Assembly: GCF_034258515.1 (NCBI RefSeq)
Contig: NZ_CP139438.1
Span: forward strand, 1,302,001 to 1,366,000
Source: Pseudarthrobacter oxydans
GTDB taxonomy: Bacteria > Actinomycetota > Actinomycetes > Actinomycetales > Micrococcaceae
Direction: 5' to 3'
DNA: 64,000 bases
Within the stretch, counting starts at the first letter, position 1. Each line of letters opens with the position of its first letter. The notes below the pieces were generated by a model. The model made no database searches and had not been told where the DNA came from. It saw only the letters and a list, made by a program, of their open reading frames with translations. Shown here piece after piece: positions 35,011 to 44,463 of the stretch. The position numbers and the translations under genes were made by a program.

Positions 35011-35164
35011 GGCGTTTAATTCCACATATGCAACTACTGTTATAAGGATGTGACCTCAGTCACTTATCTTCCCCGTGTATATGCATTAGCTTGAAACTAA
35101 ATCAGGAACACCTGGTTTTTTCGTGTCAAAGGCCGTTCGCACCTTTAGATCGAGGAGCTCGTAA

Positions 35165-36520
35165 ATGACTTTATTCCCCCAGGCGGGAACCCGTGTTGCC
35201 AAGCTGACAGCGCTTGGCATCGGCGTTGCCTTCATGGCAACGGCATGCGGCGGTTCGTCCACACCCACGGCAACCGAATCTTCCGCCACCGGATCTGCGG
35301 CAGGAATCGCGTGTCCGGCAGCTGAGGGCGGCGGAGGCGCGGCCGCCAGCCAGGCTGCCGACACCCCCTCGGTGCCGCCGTCAACCGCCACTACTGAAAC
35401 CCCGCTGCGGATTGGCTCGCTCCTTCCCACCACCGGCTCGCTGGCCTTCCTCGGCCCGCCCGAAATCGCCGGCGTCAACCTTGGCATCGAGGAAGTCAAC
35501 AAGGCGGGCGGCGTCCTGGGCAAGCCGGTCGAAGTAATCCACCGCGACTCCGGTGACACCAAGACCGACATCGCCACGCAGTCCACGTCCGCGTTGCTGG
35601 GCCAGGGGGTCAGTGCCATCATCGGTGCAGCGTCCTCCGGTGTATCCAAGACGGTCATCAACCAGATCACCGGCGCCGGTGTCATCCAGTTCTCACCGGC
35701 CAACACCTCCCCGGACTTCACCACGTGGGATGACAAGGGCCTGTACTGGCGTACAGCGCCTTCCGACGTTCTCCAGGGCAAGGTGCTCGGCAACTACATG
35801 GCCACCTGCGGCGCGCAGACCGTGGGCATGATCGTCCTCAATGACGCGTACGGAACCGGGCTGGCCAAGAACATCAAGTCGGCCTTTGAATCGGCCGGCG
35901 GCCAGGTTGTGGCAGAGGAGCTCTTCAATGAGGGCGATACCCAGTTCAGCAGCCAGGTGGACAAGGTCATTGCCGCCAAGCCCGATGCCATCGCCCTGAT
36001 CACCTTTGACCAGGCCAAGAGCATCGTCCCGCTGATGACGGGCAAGGGCGTCAAGCCCACCCAGATGTTCCTGGTGGACGGCAACACCTCCGACTACAGC
36101 AAGGACTTCCAGGCGGGCACCCTGAAGGGCGCGCGGGGCACCATCCCGGGCACCTTCGCCCAGGAGAACTTCAAGAAGAAGTTGCTGGCCATCGACCCCG
36201 CCCTGAAGGACTACAGCTACGCCGGTGAATCCTACGATGCCGTCAACCTGATCGCGCTGGCAGCCGAGTCGGCGAAGAGCACCAAGGGCGTGGATATTGC
36301 AGCCAAGCTCAAGGAAGTCTCTCAAGGCGGCGAGAAGTGCACGTCCTACGCCTCCTGCGTCACGCTGATCCGTGCGGGCAAGGATGCGGACTATGACGGC
36401 CAGTCCGGCCCGGTGACGTTCTCTGACGCCGGTGACCCGACGGAAGCCTACATCGGCATCTACGAGTACCAGGATGACAACAAGTACAAGGCAGTCAAGG
36501 AAGAGTTCGGCAAGCTCTAA
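35165..36520 (+). CDS. Branched-chain amino acid-type ABC binding lipoprotein
   Basis: Lipoprotein (451 residues) of the LivJ/periplasmic-binding type I family. The signal peptide ends in FMATAC with the lipidated Cys at residue 28; an Ala-Ser-Thr-Pro-rich spacer runs to residue 75; the binding fold starts at LRIGSLLPTTGSLAFLGP. CGAQTVGMIVLNDAYG and YAGESYDAVNLIALA are typical of the family. GAGGAG precedes the ATG. The matching livHMGF genes lie downstream on the other strand, ending tail to tail. Ligand could be amino acids or related compounds. Confidence 0.9.
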   Translation: MTLFPQAGTRVAKLTALGIGVAFMATACGGSSTPTATESSATGSAAGIACPAAEGGGGAAASQAADTPSVPPSTATTETPLRIGSLLPTTGSLAFLGPPEIAGVNLGIEEVNKAGGVLGKPVEVIHRDSGDTKTDIATQSTSALLGQGVSAIIGAASSGVSKTVINQITGAGVIQFSPANTSPDFTTWDDKGLYWRTAPSDVLQGKVLGNYMATCGAQTVGMIVLNDAYGTGLAKNIKSAFESAGGQVVAEELFNEGDTQFSSQVDKVIAAKPDAIALITFDQAKSIVPLMTGKGVKPTQMFLVDGNTSDYSKDFQAGTLKGARGTIPGTFAQENFKKKLLAIDPALKDYSYAGESYDAVNLIALAAESAKSTKGVDIAAKLKEVSQGGEKCTSYASCVTLIRAGKDADYDGQSGPVTFSDAGDPTEAYIGIYEYQDDNKYKAVKEEFGKL

Positions 36521-36537
36521 CAGCCCCGCCTGATACA

Positions 36538-36575
36538 CAAAGGAGCCCCCGTCCAAGAGGACGGGGGCTCCTTTG
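36538..36575. terminator. Bidirectional terminator between binding protein and livF
   Basis: A perfect 17-base stem (36538-36554 with 36559-36575) with loop AAGA; the arms start AAAGGAGC and end CTCCTTT, giving short A and T tracts for both directions. It serves both convergent units. Confidence 0.88.
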
Positions 36576-36585
36576 CGCGGTGGTG

Positions 36586-37355
<770 letters not shown>

Positions 37356-37359
<4 letters not shown>

Positions 37360-38426
37360 TGGCTGTCCTTCCCTGTGTTGCCTGTGTCCGTGCTGCCGTG
37401 GCGGCCCCGGGCCCCGCCCGGGCGGTCCTCGTCCGCCTCCTTGGCCACAACGTCGAGCGAGATGATGCCCGCATTTTCCGTTCCGACGATCGATTCCTCG
37501 TCCGCAACAAGTTCGGCTGCAAGCTCCTTGAGGCCTTCGGAGTCACCGAGGTCGACGTCGTGGTGTGCACCCAGGTAGGCGTCGATGACGGCAGGGTTCT
37601 TCATCACTTCGCCGGGCGGGCCTTCCGCGACCACCTTTCCCTCGGCCATGACCACAACCCAGTCTGCGATGTGGCGGACCATATGCATGTCGTGTTCCAC
37701 GAACAGGACTGTCATGCCTTCGGCTTTGAGGTTCTTGATGTGGTCCAGCAGCGACTGGGTCAGGGCCGGGTTGACGCCTGCCATGGGTTCGTCAAGCATC
37801 ACCAGCTTGGGCCGCACCATGAGGGACCTGGCCATCTCCAGGAGCTTGCGCTGGCCGCCGGACAGCGACGCCGCGTAGTCGTCCTTCTTGGCGTCGAGCT
37901 TGAACTTCTCCAGCAGCACGTCGGCTTCGCCGGTGATTTGTTTCTCCCGGCCGCCCCACATGCCTTTGAACAGCGCCTTGGACAGCCGCTCGCCGGGCTG
38001 GTTTGCCGCACCGAGGCGCATGTTTTCCATCACGGTCAGCTTGCCCATGACCTTGGTGAGCTGGAAGGTGCGCACCATGCCCATCCGCGCCACCTTGTAG
38101 GGAGACACTCCGGCGAGGCTCTTGCCTTCGAACTGCCACTTACCGGTATTGGGTGTGTCGAAGCCGGTGAGCAGGTTGAAGAGGGTGGTCTTGCCCGCGC
38201 CGTTGGGGCCGATGAGCGCCGTGATCTTGTGGCGGGGGATTTCGAGGTACTCGACGTCCACCGCATTGATGCCGCCGAAGCTGCGGGTCACATTTTCCGC
38301 CACCACGATGGGGTCGCGCTTTTTGCAGCCGGGCCCCACTTCTCCGGCCGCGATGGGCCGGGTGTCGGTCATGTAGTCCAACTCGCCCGTACCGGCCGGT
38401 GTGGGTTCTTCGCTGTGCATGCTCAT
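37356..38426 (-). CDS. livG: ABC importer ATP-binding protein, LivG type, with acidic tail
   Basis: Second ATPase of the Liv importer, 356 residues. IGPNGAGKTTLFNLLTGF, LSGGQRKLLEMARSLM and MLDEPMAGVNP are the core motifs. The fold ends near residue 285 at IDAYLGAHH; about 70 further residues are acidic and Gly/Asp/Glu-rich, and a 40-residue lead precedes the fold, so the protein is about 100 residues longer than standard LivG. The ATG at 38426 overlaps the livM stop (ATGA). Confidence 0.92.
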
Positions 38427-39391
38427 GCGAACGCCAGCTCCTTCTTGTTTCCAAAGACGCCCTGGGGCCTGAAGATCATCAGCAGCATCAGGGCGACGCC
38501 AACCAGGATGTAGCGCAGCTGGCCGGCCTGGACCGTGTTCAGCCACGTGATGGCCCCTGACTCGATCAGGCCGTAGAGGATGCCTTGGGTCAGTGACAGC
38601 ACGACCCAGAAGATCATCGCGCCGATGACCGGTCCGAGCACGGTGCCCAGGCCTCCCAGCAGGAGGCAGGTGTAGAGGAAGAACGTCAGCTCAGTGCCGT
38701 AGTTGGCCGGCTGCACCGCTCCGCGGGGGAGGGTGAAGATCATGCCGGCGAGTGCGCCAAGGACGCCGCCGATAATGAGTGCCTGCATCTTGTAGGCATA
38801 GACGTTCTTGCCCAGGGACCGGACCGCGTTCTCGTCTTCGCGGATGCCCTTGAGGACGCGTCCCCAGGGGCTGCGCATCAGCAGCCACACCAGGGTGCAG
38901 CAGAGGGCTACCAGTGCCCAGCCCACCACGCGGATGAAGAAGTCTCGGTTGTTCATGCCGAAATAGGAGCCCTCAGGGAACGGGTTCATTGCGTAGAACC
39001 CGCCTTCGAAGGCCGCCAGCCCGTTGGCCGATCCCGTCACCGAGGTGAGCTGGTTGGTGGTCACGATGTACCGGACGATTTCCGCCGCTGCAATGGTCAC
39101 GATGGCGAGGTAGTCTGCCCGGAGCCGCAGGGTGGGAATGCCGAGAAGCAGCGCAAAAATTGCGGAGGCAATGATGGCGATCAGCAGTCCCACGAAGAAC
39201 GGGACACCGAAGGTGAGGGTGGAGATGGCGAAGCCGTAGGCTCCCACCGCCATGAAGCCGGCCTGGCCGAAGTTCAGCAGGCCGGAGTAGCCGAAGTGCA
39301 CGGCGAGCCCGAGCGCGGCCAGGGCGTATGCGGCCGTCGTCGGGCTGAAAATTTCACTTGCAGCGCTGGCAAGAATGAATCCAAAATCCAT
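38423..39391 (-). CDS. livM: ABC importer permease, LivM type
   Basis: Membrane permease of 322 residues with about nine hydrophobic segments. GYSGLLNFGQAGFMAVGAYG near residue 35 and RSPWGRVLKGIREDENAVRS before the cytoplasmic coupling loop are LivM signatures. It pairs with LivH, whose gene ends 9 bases upstream. Confidence 0.94.
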   Translation of the reverse strand: MDFGFILASAASEIFSPTTAAYALAALGLAVHFGYSGLLNFGQAGFMAVGAYGFAISTLTFGVPFFVGLLIAIIASAIFALLLGIPTLRLRADYLAIVTIAAAEIVRYIVTTNQLTSVTGSANGLAAFEGGFYAMNPFPEGSYFGMNNRDFFIRVVGWALVALCCTLVWLLMRSPWGRVLKGIREDENAVRSLGKNVYAYKMQALIIGGVLGALAGMIFTLPRGAVQPANYGTELTFFLYTCLLLGGLGTVLGPVIGAMIFWVVLSLTQGILYGLIESGAITWLNTVQAGQLRYILVGVALMLLMIFRPQGVFGNKKELAFA

Positions 39392-39400
39392 GGCTGTCTC

Positions 39401-40741
39401 CTAACCCACGCGCTCGCGCCGGCCCAGGATTCCCTGCGGCCGGAACAATAGGACAACGATCATGATGAACAGGGCACCCACGTACTTAAGGTCCGCGGCA
39501 AGGCCGAACACGGTGGTCAGCTCCACGAAGATGCCCACGATGACGGAACCGATCAGGGCGCCGAAGACCGTGCCGAGGCCGCCCAGGGTGACGCCGGCGA
39601 AGATCAGCAGGAGGATGGCCGAGCCCATGTCGAAGGTGACGCCGGGACGGTAGTAGGCCCAGAGGATGCCACCCAGGGAGGCCAGCATGCCGCCGGTGAT
39701 CCAGACGATCCGGATGACGGAGTCGACGTCGATGCCCGAGGCGGCCGCAAGGGCAGGGTTGTCGGCTACCGCACGGGTTGCCTTGCCCAGCCTGGTCTTC
39801 AGCAGCACGATGCCGATCAGGGCGATCACCACCGCGCTGATCCCGAGGGACCAGAGGTTGTTGGGCGAGATGGAAACCGGGCCCAGCTGGATTTCGGGGC
39901 TCTGTGCGAACGGCAGCTGCTGGGTGGCACCGCCGAAGTAGAACTGGATGACATACCGGACGGCAAGTGCAAGTCCGATGCTGACGATCATCATGGGCAC
40001 CAGGCCGGTGCCGCGCCGGCGCAGCGGCCGCCACAGGCCCCGGTCCTGGGCATATCCGAACAGGCCGCCGCCCAACAGGGACAGGATCAGGGCCAGCCAG
40101 AAGGGAAGACCGATGGCGTTGAAGGCAAACACCAGCACCGCTCCAAGGGTGACCATCTCGCCGTGGGCGAAGTTGGTGAGCCCGGTGGTGCCGAAAATCA
40201 GGGACAGGCCAACTGAGGCGAGGGCAAGGAGAAGGCCGAAGCTCAGGCCGGCCACGAGGCGGTTGAGCAGGTTTTGGCCGAAGTCCTGCTGCTGCACCAC
40301 GATGCCCTTGCCGAAGGCGAAGATCACAGACAGGTTTGAGGTCTGGCTGAAGGTCACCTGGCGCGGATTCTCCTGGCCATCAGCCAGCTTGATGCCCTCG
40401 GGAAGGGTCGATTCGTCCAGTTCCACCGTGTACGTGCCCTGATCGGGGACGCCGATGTTCCAGGATCCGTTCGCGGACGATTTGGCCGTACCGGTGAAGC
40501 CGTCCTTCTTGGCCGTGATGGTCACATCCGCCAGGGGTGCGCGGGTGTCATCGCGGAGAAATCCACTGATGTTGTTTTGGAATGTCTGGTTCGACGGGGA
40601 TGGTGTCGGAGCCGGGGAAGTGGCCTGCGATGCCGGTGCTGCCACGAGAAGGATTGCCAGGATGGAGGCGCTTACGGCTCCCATTAACCTCAGCAACCCA
40701 CGGCGTCCTCCGGCCGGCCGGCCTTGGGGTGTACTTCTCAA
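39401..40741 (-). CDS. livH: ABC importer permease, LivH type, with exported N-terminal domain
   Basis: A 446-residue protein, about 150 longer than ordinary LivH. Residues 18-40 form a signal or first membrane segment ending near PASQA; residues about 55-130 look like a carboxypeptidase-regulatory/Ig-like beta domain (ISGFLRDDTRAPLADVTITAK, then GSWNIGVPDQGTYTVELDE); from about 165 the LivH core begins (LASVGLSLIFGTTGLTNFAHG). The TTG at 40741 has GGAGG nine bases upstream; the frame is open to 40837 without a better start. First gene of livHMGF. Confidence 0.9.
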   Translation of the reverse strand: MRSTPQGRPAGGRRGLLRLMGAVSASILAILLVAAPASQATSPAPTPSPSNQTFQNNISGFLRDDTRAPLADVTITAKKDGFTGTAKSSANGSWNIGVPDQGTYTVELDESTLPEGIKLADGQENPRQVTFSQTSNLSVIFAFGKGIVVQQQDFGQNLLNRLVAGLSFGLLLALASVGLSLIFGTTGLTNFAHGEMVTLGAVLVFAFNAIGLPFWLALILSLLGGGLFGYAQDRGLWRPLRRRGTGLVPMMIVSIGLALAVRYVIQFYFGGATQQLPFAQSPEIQLGPVSISPNNLWSLGISAVVIALIGIVLLKTRLGKATRAVADNPALAAASGIDVDSVIRIVWITGGMLASLGGILWAYYRPGVTFDMGSAILLLIFAGVTLGGLGTVFGALIGSVIVGIFVELTTVFGLAADLKYVGALFIMIVVLLFRPQGILGRRERVG

Positions 40742-41044
40742 ATTGAAAAACCTCCACTTGGGGGGCGGTCTCGGCTGCGCCTTTGCAGCCGTTGCGAACG
40801 GATGCAGGGAGGGGATGGTGCCAATCTGGCGCGGCACCGCACGTGTGTGAGTTCCGTCACCCTGCTTGGCTTATGGTACAGCGCGGATGTTGCGGGAAAT
40901 GCCGAGGTTCAGGCGCCGATGGTAGCGATCGGATAACAACTCCGCCGTCCTGACGGGGGCGGGGAACTTTCACGGGTGCAATTACGTGAGAATTGGTACC
41001 GTAAACCTTAAGGTTTCAACACATCCCTATGGAGGAATCCAGCA
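40742..41044. other. Divergent promoter region, livH and BI-1 family gene
   Basis: About 300 bases without a gene, serving two divergent units. A perfect 14-base palindrome, AAACCTTAAGGTTT (41003-41016), lies 28 bases before the plus-strand start; GGAGG before ATG 41045 is the ribosome site. On the minus strand TACCAT near 40875 is a weak -10 candidate for livH. Nothing else is recognised. Confidence 0.5.
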
Positions 41045-41929
41045 ATGGCACTTGGCGGCAACCCGATCTTCAACGGAAAAAGCTTCCGTGGAGCCACCCA
41101 GGCACCGCCTGTCCCGCAGGCTCCCTACGGACACGCACCCTATGGCCAGCAGCCGTACGGGCAGGCACCCTACGGCCAGCAGGCATACGGCCAGCCACAG
41201 AACATGACCACTGAGCAGCTGCAGCAGATGTACAGCCAGCCCGCTGCGGGCCCGGCGGACACCGGCAGGATGACCTTCGACGACGTCATCGTCAAGACCG
41301 CCGCCTGCCTCGGAGTGCTGCTCGCCGGTGCCGCGGTGACAATGTTCGTCAGCATGGGCCTGGCTTCGCTCCTGATGATCGTTGGCGCGCTGGGCGGCTT
41401 CGTGCTTGCCCTGGTCAACACTTTCAAGAAGCAGCCGTCGCCGGCACTGATTCTTGCCTACGCAGGCCTTGAAGGCCTCTTCCTCGGCGGCCTCACCCGG
41501 GTCCTGGACACCATGTACCCGGGAGTGGGGCTTCAGGCTGTGCTCGGCACGCTGTCCGTGTTCACGGTGACGCTGCTCCTGTTCAAGAGCGGCAAGGTGC
41601 GCGCCACCCCGAAGGCCATGAAGTTCTTCATGATCGCTTTGGTTGGCTACGCCCTCTTCTCCGTCGTGAACCTCGTCATGATGATGACCGGCCTGACATC
41701 GGAACCCTTCGGGCTGCGCAGCGGCATCATCGGCGTCGCCATCGGCATCCTGGCCATCGGCCTCGCGGCATTCTCCCTGGTCATGGACTTCACCAGCATC
41801 GAGGAGGGCGTCCGCAATGGCGCTCCCCAGCGCTTCTCCTGGACGGCCGCATTCGGCCTGACGGTCACGCTGGTATGGCTCTACGTGGAGATCATCCGCC
41901 TGCTGTCCATCCTGCGCGGGGAAGAGTAG
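41045..41929 (+). CDS. Bax inhibitor-1/YccA family membrane protein
   Basis: A 294-residue membrane protein with seven hydrophobic segments from residue 85 on, of the Bax inhibitor-1 (TMBIM) family as annotated in actinobacteria; RMTFDDVIVKTAACLGVLLA starts the conserved part. The family conducts calcium or protons in characterised cases. The first 65 residues are cytoplasmic and contain imperfect PYGQ repeats (residues 27-52), rich in Gln, Tyr and Pro, as in many actinobacterial membrane proteins. Confidence 0.88.
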   Translation: MALGGNPIFNGKSFRGATQAPPVPQAPYGHAPYGQQPYGQAPYGQQAYGQPQNMTTEQLQQMYSQPAAGPADTGRMTFDDVIVKTAACLGVLLAGAAVTMFVSMGLASLLMIVGALGGFVLALVNTFKKQPSPALILAYAGLEGLFLGGLTRVLDTMYPGVGLQAVLGTLSVFTVTLLLFKSGKVRATPKAMKFFMIALVGYALFSVVNLVMMMTGLTSEPFGLRSGIIGVAIGILAIGLAAFSLVMDFTSIEEGVRNGAPQRFSWTAAFGLTVTLVWLYVEIIRLLSILRGEE

Positions 41930-41966
41930 CGCACAAGGCGGCAACCGCCGTCGGACCTTCCCAATA

Positions 41967-42000
41967 GCTGAGGGCCCCACCGTATGGTGGGGCCCTCAGC
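41967..42000. terminator. Bidirectional terminator between BI-1 family gene and galK
   Basis: A perfect 15-base stem GCTGAGGGCCCCACC with its complement and loop GTAT, between convergent genes. Confidence 0.82.
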
Positions 42001-42023
42001 AGTTAACCGCACTGGGGCCGGCG

Positions 42024-43211
42024 CTAGGCGATCCGCCGGGCTCCCGCCGCGGGCGAGACCGCGAAGATGTCCGGCGCCTTGAAGCCGGCATCCGCGAAAG
42101 CAGTGGCGACGGCGTCACGCACCTTTTGCTCCAGGGCCACCGGGGTGAGCGCTATGGCCGCCCCGCCGAATCCGCCCCCGGTCATCCGTGCACCGATGGC
42201 GCCGCCGGCGCGGGAAGCGTCCACTGCCAGGTCCAGCTCGGGGCAGGAGATCTCGAAGTCGTCCCGCATGGACGTGTGGCTGGCATCCAGCAGGGGACCA
42301 ATGGCCGCTGGCCCTTGGCTTGCCAGGAGCTCCACAGTCTGGAGTACGCGATCGTTTTCCGTGACCACGTGGCGGACGCGCCGGAACGTGACGTGATCCA
42401 GGAGGCCGCCGGCTTCCTCCAGATCGCCCACCTGCACGTCACGGAGCGCCTTGACCCCCAGCACCTCCGCGCCGAGTTCGCAGGATGCCCGCCGGGAGGC
42501 GTAGCCGCCGTCGGCATGCGAGTGCGAGACCTTGGTGTCGATCACGAGCATCACCAGGTCCGCCGGCCCTGTCTCGAAGGGAACCAGGCGCACGTTCTGG
42601 TCGCGGCAGTCGAGGAAGACCGCGTGGCCTTCCGAACCGCGGAGCGAGGCGGACTGGTCCATGATCCCTGTGGGAGCGCCGACGAACTCATTCTCGGCAC
42701 GCTGTGTGGCCAGCACCATTTCGCGGGCTTCGAGCCCGGCCCCGGTCAGATCGTTCAGTGCCGAGATGACCGCACATTCAATCGCGTGGGAGGAGGACAG
42801 TCCGGCTCCGAGGGGGACATCCGAGTCCAGCAGCAGGTCAACGCCCGGGACAGCGATGCCTCGCTGTTGCAGGGCCCACATCACGCCGAGCGGGTATTTG
42901 GTCCATCCTTTGGCGGAGCCTGGCTCCAGGGAATCCAGCGTGGTGCTTACCATGCCTTGGTCGCCGTAGGTGGAGAGCAGGCGCACGGAGGAATCGGGGC
43001 GGACCCTGACGGCCACCCGGGCGGTGCGGTCGATGGCGAAGGGCAGGACGAAACCCTCGTTGTAGTCCGTGTGCTCGCCGATTAGGTTTACGCGGCCCGG
43101 CGCTTGCCAGATTCCGTCCGGAGCGCCGCCGAATTCCCGCGAAAACCGTGCTGCAAGGTCCTGGGTCCCGGCAGGCGCGCCCGTGGCCAGGGGATCCGGT
43201 GCGAGGTTCAC
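42024..43211 (-). CDS. galK: Galactokinase
   Basis: GHMP kinase (395 residues) that phosphorylates galactose to galactose-1-phosphate in the Leloir pathway. APGRVNLIGEHTDYNEG is the galactokinase signature, SDVPLGAGLSSSHAIE the ATP-binding motif, and GARMTGGGFGGAAIAL the third GHMP motif. The GTG at 43211 overlaps the stop of galT (GTGA), so translation is coupled. Confidence 0.96.
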   Translation of the reverse strand: MNLAPDPLATGAPAGTQDLAARFSREFGGAPDGIWQAPGRVNLIGEHTDYNEGFVLPFAIDRTARVAVRVRPDSSVRLLSTYGDQGMVSTTLDSLEPGSAKGWTKYPLGVMWALQQRGIAVPGVDLLLDSDVPLGAGLSSSHAIECAVISALNDLTGAGLEAREMVLATQRAENEFVGAPTGIMDQSASLRGSEGHAVFLDCRDQNVRLVPFETGPADLVMLVIDTKVSHSHADGGYASRRASCELGAEVLGVKALRDVQVGDLEEAGGLLDHVTFRRVRHVVTENDRVLQTVELLASQGPAAIGPLLDASHTSMRDDFEISCPELDLAVDASRAGGAIGARMTGGGFGGAAIALTPVALEQKVRDAVATAFADAGFKAPDIFAVSPAAGARRIA

Positions 43212-44362
43212 GCGTGCGCTCCTTCAGGTGCGGCCGCTGCGGCGGCGGGGGTGGTGGAAAGCGGAAGGGTCACCGCGCGCAGCCGCTCCGCGACGCTTTC
43301 CGGGGTGGTGTCATTGATGAAGGCGCCCATGGCAGCCTCCGATCCTGCCAGGTACTTCAGCTTATCGGCCGCCCTCCGCGGGGAGGTCAGCTGGAGGTGG
43401 AGGTAGCCGGCGGGCCGCAGGACCGGATCCAGGGGAGCCTGGTGCCAGGCCGAAATGTACGGGGTTGGCGTGGGGTAGAGGCCGTCCACCCGCCGGAGCA
43501 GATCGAGGTAGACGCACGCGAGTTCGTCCTTCTCCTCGCCGCTCAGCGCCGCGAGGTCCGGGACCTGGCGGTGGGGCACCAGGTGGATTTCGAGCGGCCA
43601 GCGGGCGGCAAAGGGAACGTACGCGCTGAAGTTCTCCCCTTCCAGGACCATCCTGCTTCCGTCCTCCCGCTCGGAACGCAGCAGTGAGCCGGTGAGGGTG
43701 TCGCCGCCGCCCTGGGCATCGTAGAACCTTCGTGCTGCGGCGCCGAGGACGCCCGCGCGGGGGGTGATGTAAGGGTAGGCGTAGATTTGTCCGTGGGGGT
43801 GGTGGAGCGTTACTCCAATGTCCGCCCCACGGTTTTCGAAGGGGAAGACCTGCTTGATTCCGGGCAGCTCGCTCAGGGCCTGCGTTCGCTGCGCCCATGC
43901 CTCGATGACGGTACGGGACCGCTCTTCGCCCAGTTCGCTGAATGATCCGGTGTGGGCGGGTGTGAACGCCACTACCTCGCAGCGTCCGTACGCGGGACCC
44001 TTGGTACCCCACGATGCCTCGCCCGGTATCGGGCCCAGCGCGGGGCCAAGTGAGGGGAAGCGGTTTTCAAACACCACCACGTCGTAGTCCGAAGCCGGGA
44101 TTTCAGAGGGGTTGCTGGGGGTGGTGGGGCAGATCGGGCACTGGTCCGCCGGCGGGAGGTGCGTTCGGGTCTGCCGGTGCGCGGCGACGGCAACCCACTC
44201 ATCCGTCAGTGCGTCGTAGCGGACCTCGCCCGGTTCCCCCCTCGGGGGAAGCCCCCGGTGGTCGGTGGTGAATTCGGCGGCTCGCGGCTTGGGAGTCCCG
44301 GCGTCATCGAAATAGATGAGCTCCCTGCCGTCGGAGAGCGTGGTGCTCGTGATAGCTGTCAT
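43208..44362 (-). CDS. galT: Galactose-1-phosphate uridylyltransferase
   Basis: Exchanges UMP between UDP-glucose and galactose-1-phosphate (384 residues). The active-site HHPHGQIYAYPY carries the nucleophilic His; CPICPTT near residue 55 supplies zinc-binding Cys residues and EIHLVPHRQVPD further ligands. First gene of galT-galK. Its start is preceded by an AT-rich region unlike the rest of the window, a likely control site. Confidence 0.95.
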   Translation of the reverse strand: MTAITSTTLSDGRELIYFDDAGTPKPRAAEFTTDHRGLPPRGEPGEVRYDALTDEWVAVAAHRQTRTHLPPADQCPICPTTPSNPSEIPASDYDVVVFENRFPSLGPALGPIPGEASWGTKGPAYGRCEVVAFTPAHTGSFSELGEERSRTVIEAWAQRTQALSELPGIKQVFPFENRGADIGVTLHHPHGQIYAYPYITPRAGVLGAAARRFYDAQGGGDTLTGSLLRSEREDGSRMVLEGENFSAYVPFAARWPLEIHLVPHRQVPDLAALSGEEKDELACVYLDLLRRVDGLYPTPTPYISAWHQAPLDPVLRPAGYLHLQLTSPRRAADKLKYLAGSEAAMGAFINDTTPESVAERLRAVTLPLSTTPAAAAAAPEGAHA

Positions 44363-44420
44363 GAAAAAAGTGTGACACGTTCGATCAAAAAAGAATAGTT
44401 AACAACAAAATATAACATCG
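44363..44420 (-). promoter_or_regulatory. AT-rich galT control region
   Basis: About 58 bases of strikingly AT-rich DNA between galT and galM. On the minus strand it includes TATTCT as a possible -10 box, the palindrome GTTAAC (44398-44403), and TTTGATCGAACGTGTCACAC just before the ATG. Repeated GTTA/TAAC and TGATCGAACG elements suggest binding of a sugar-responsive repressor, for example DeoR-type; the regulator is not in the window. Confidence 0.45.
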
Positions 44421-44450
44421 AGCCTGCTGCGGGCACGTGTCCGGCCGGGG

Positions 44451-44456
44451 TACGGT
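44451..44456 (+). promoter_or_regulatory. Candidate -10 box, leaderless galM
   Basis: TACGGT, seven bases, then the ATG at 44464; it argues against the longer frame that begins at 44437. Confidence 0.45.
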
Positions 44457-44463
44457 GTTGCCC

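Noticed and set aside
35041..35164. Operator-like GTGAC-CTCA-GTCAC element before the Liv-type binding protein
   Set aside because: Arms are only five bases long and promoter boxes nearby are ambiguous, so it was not listed as a site.
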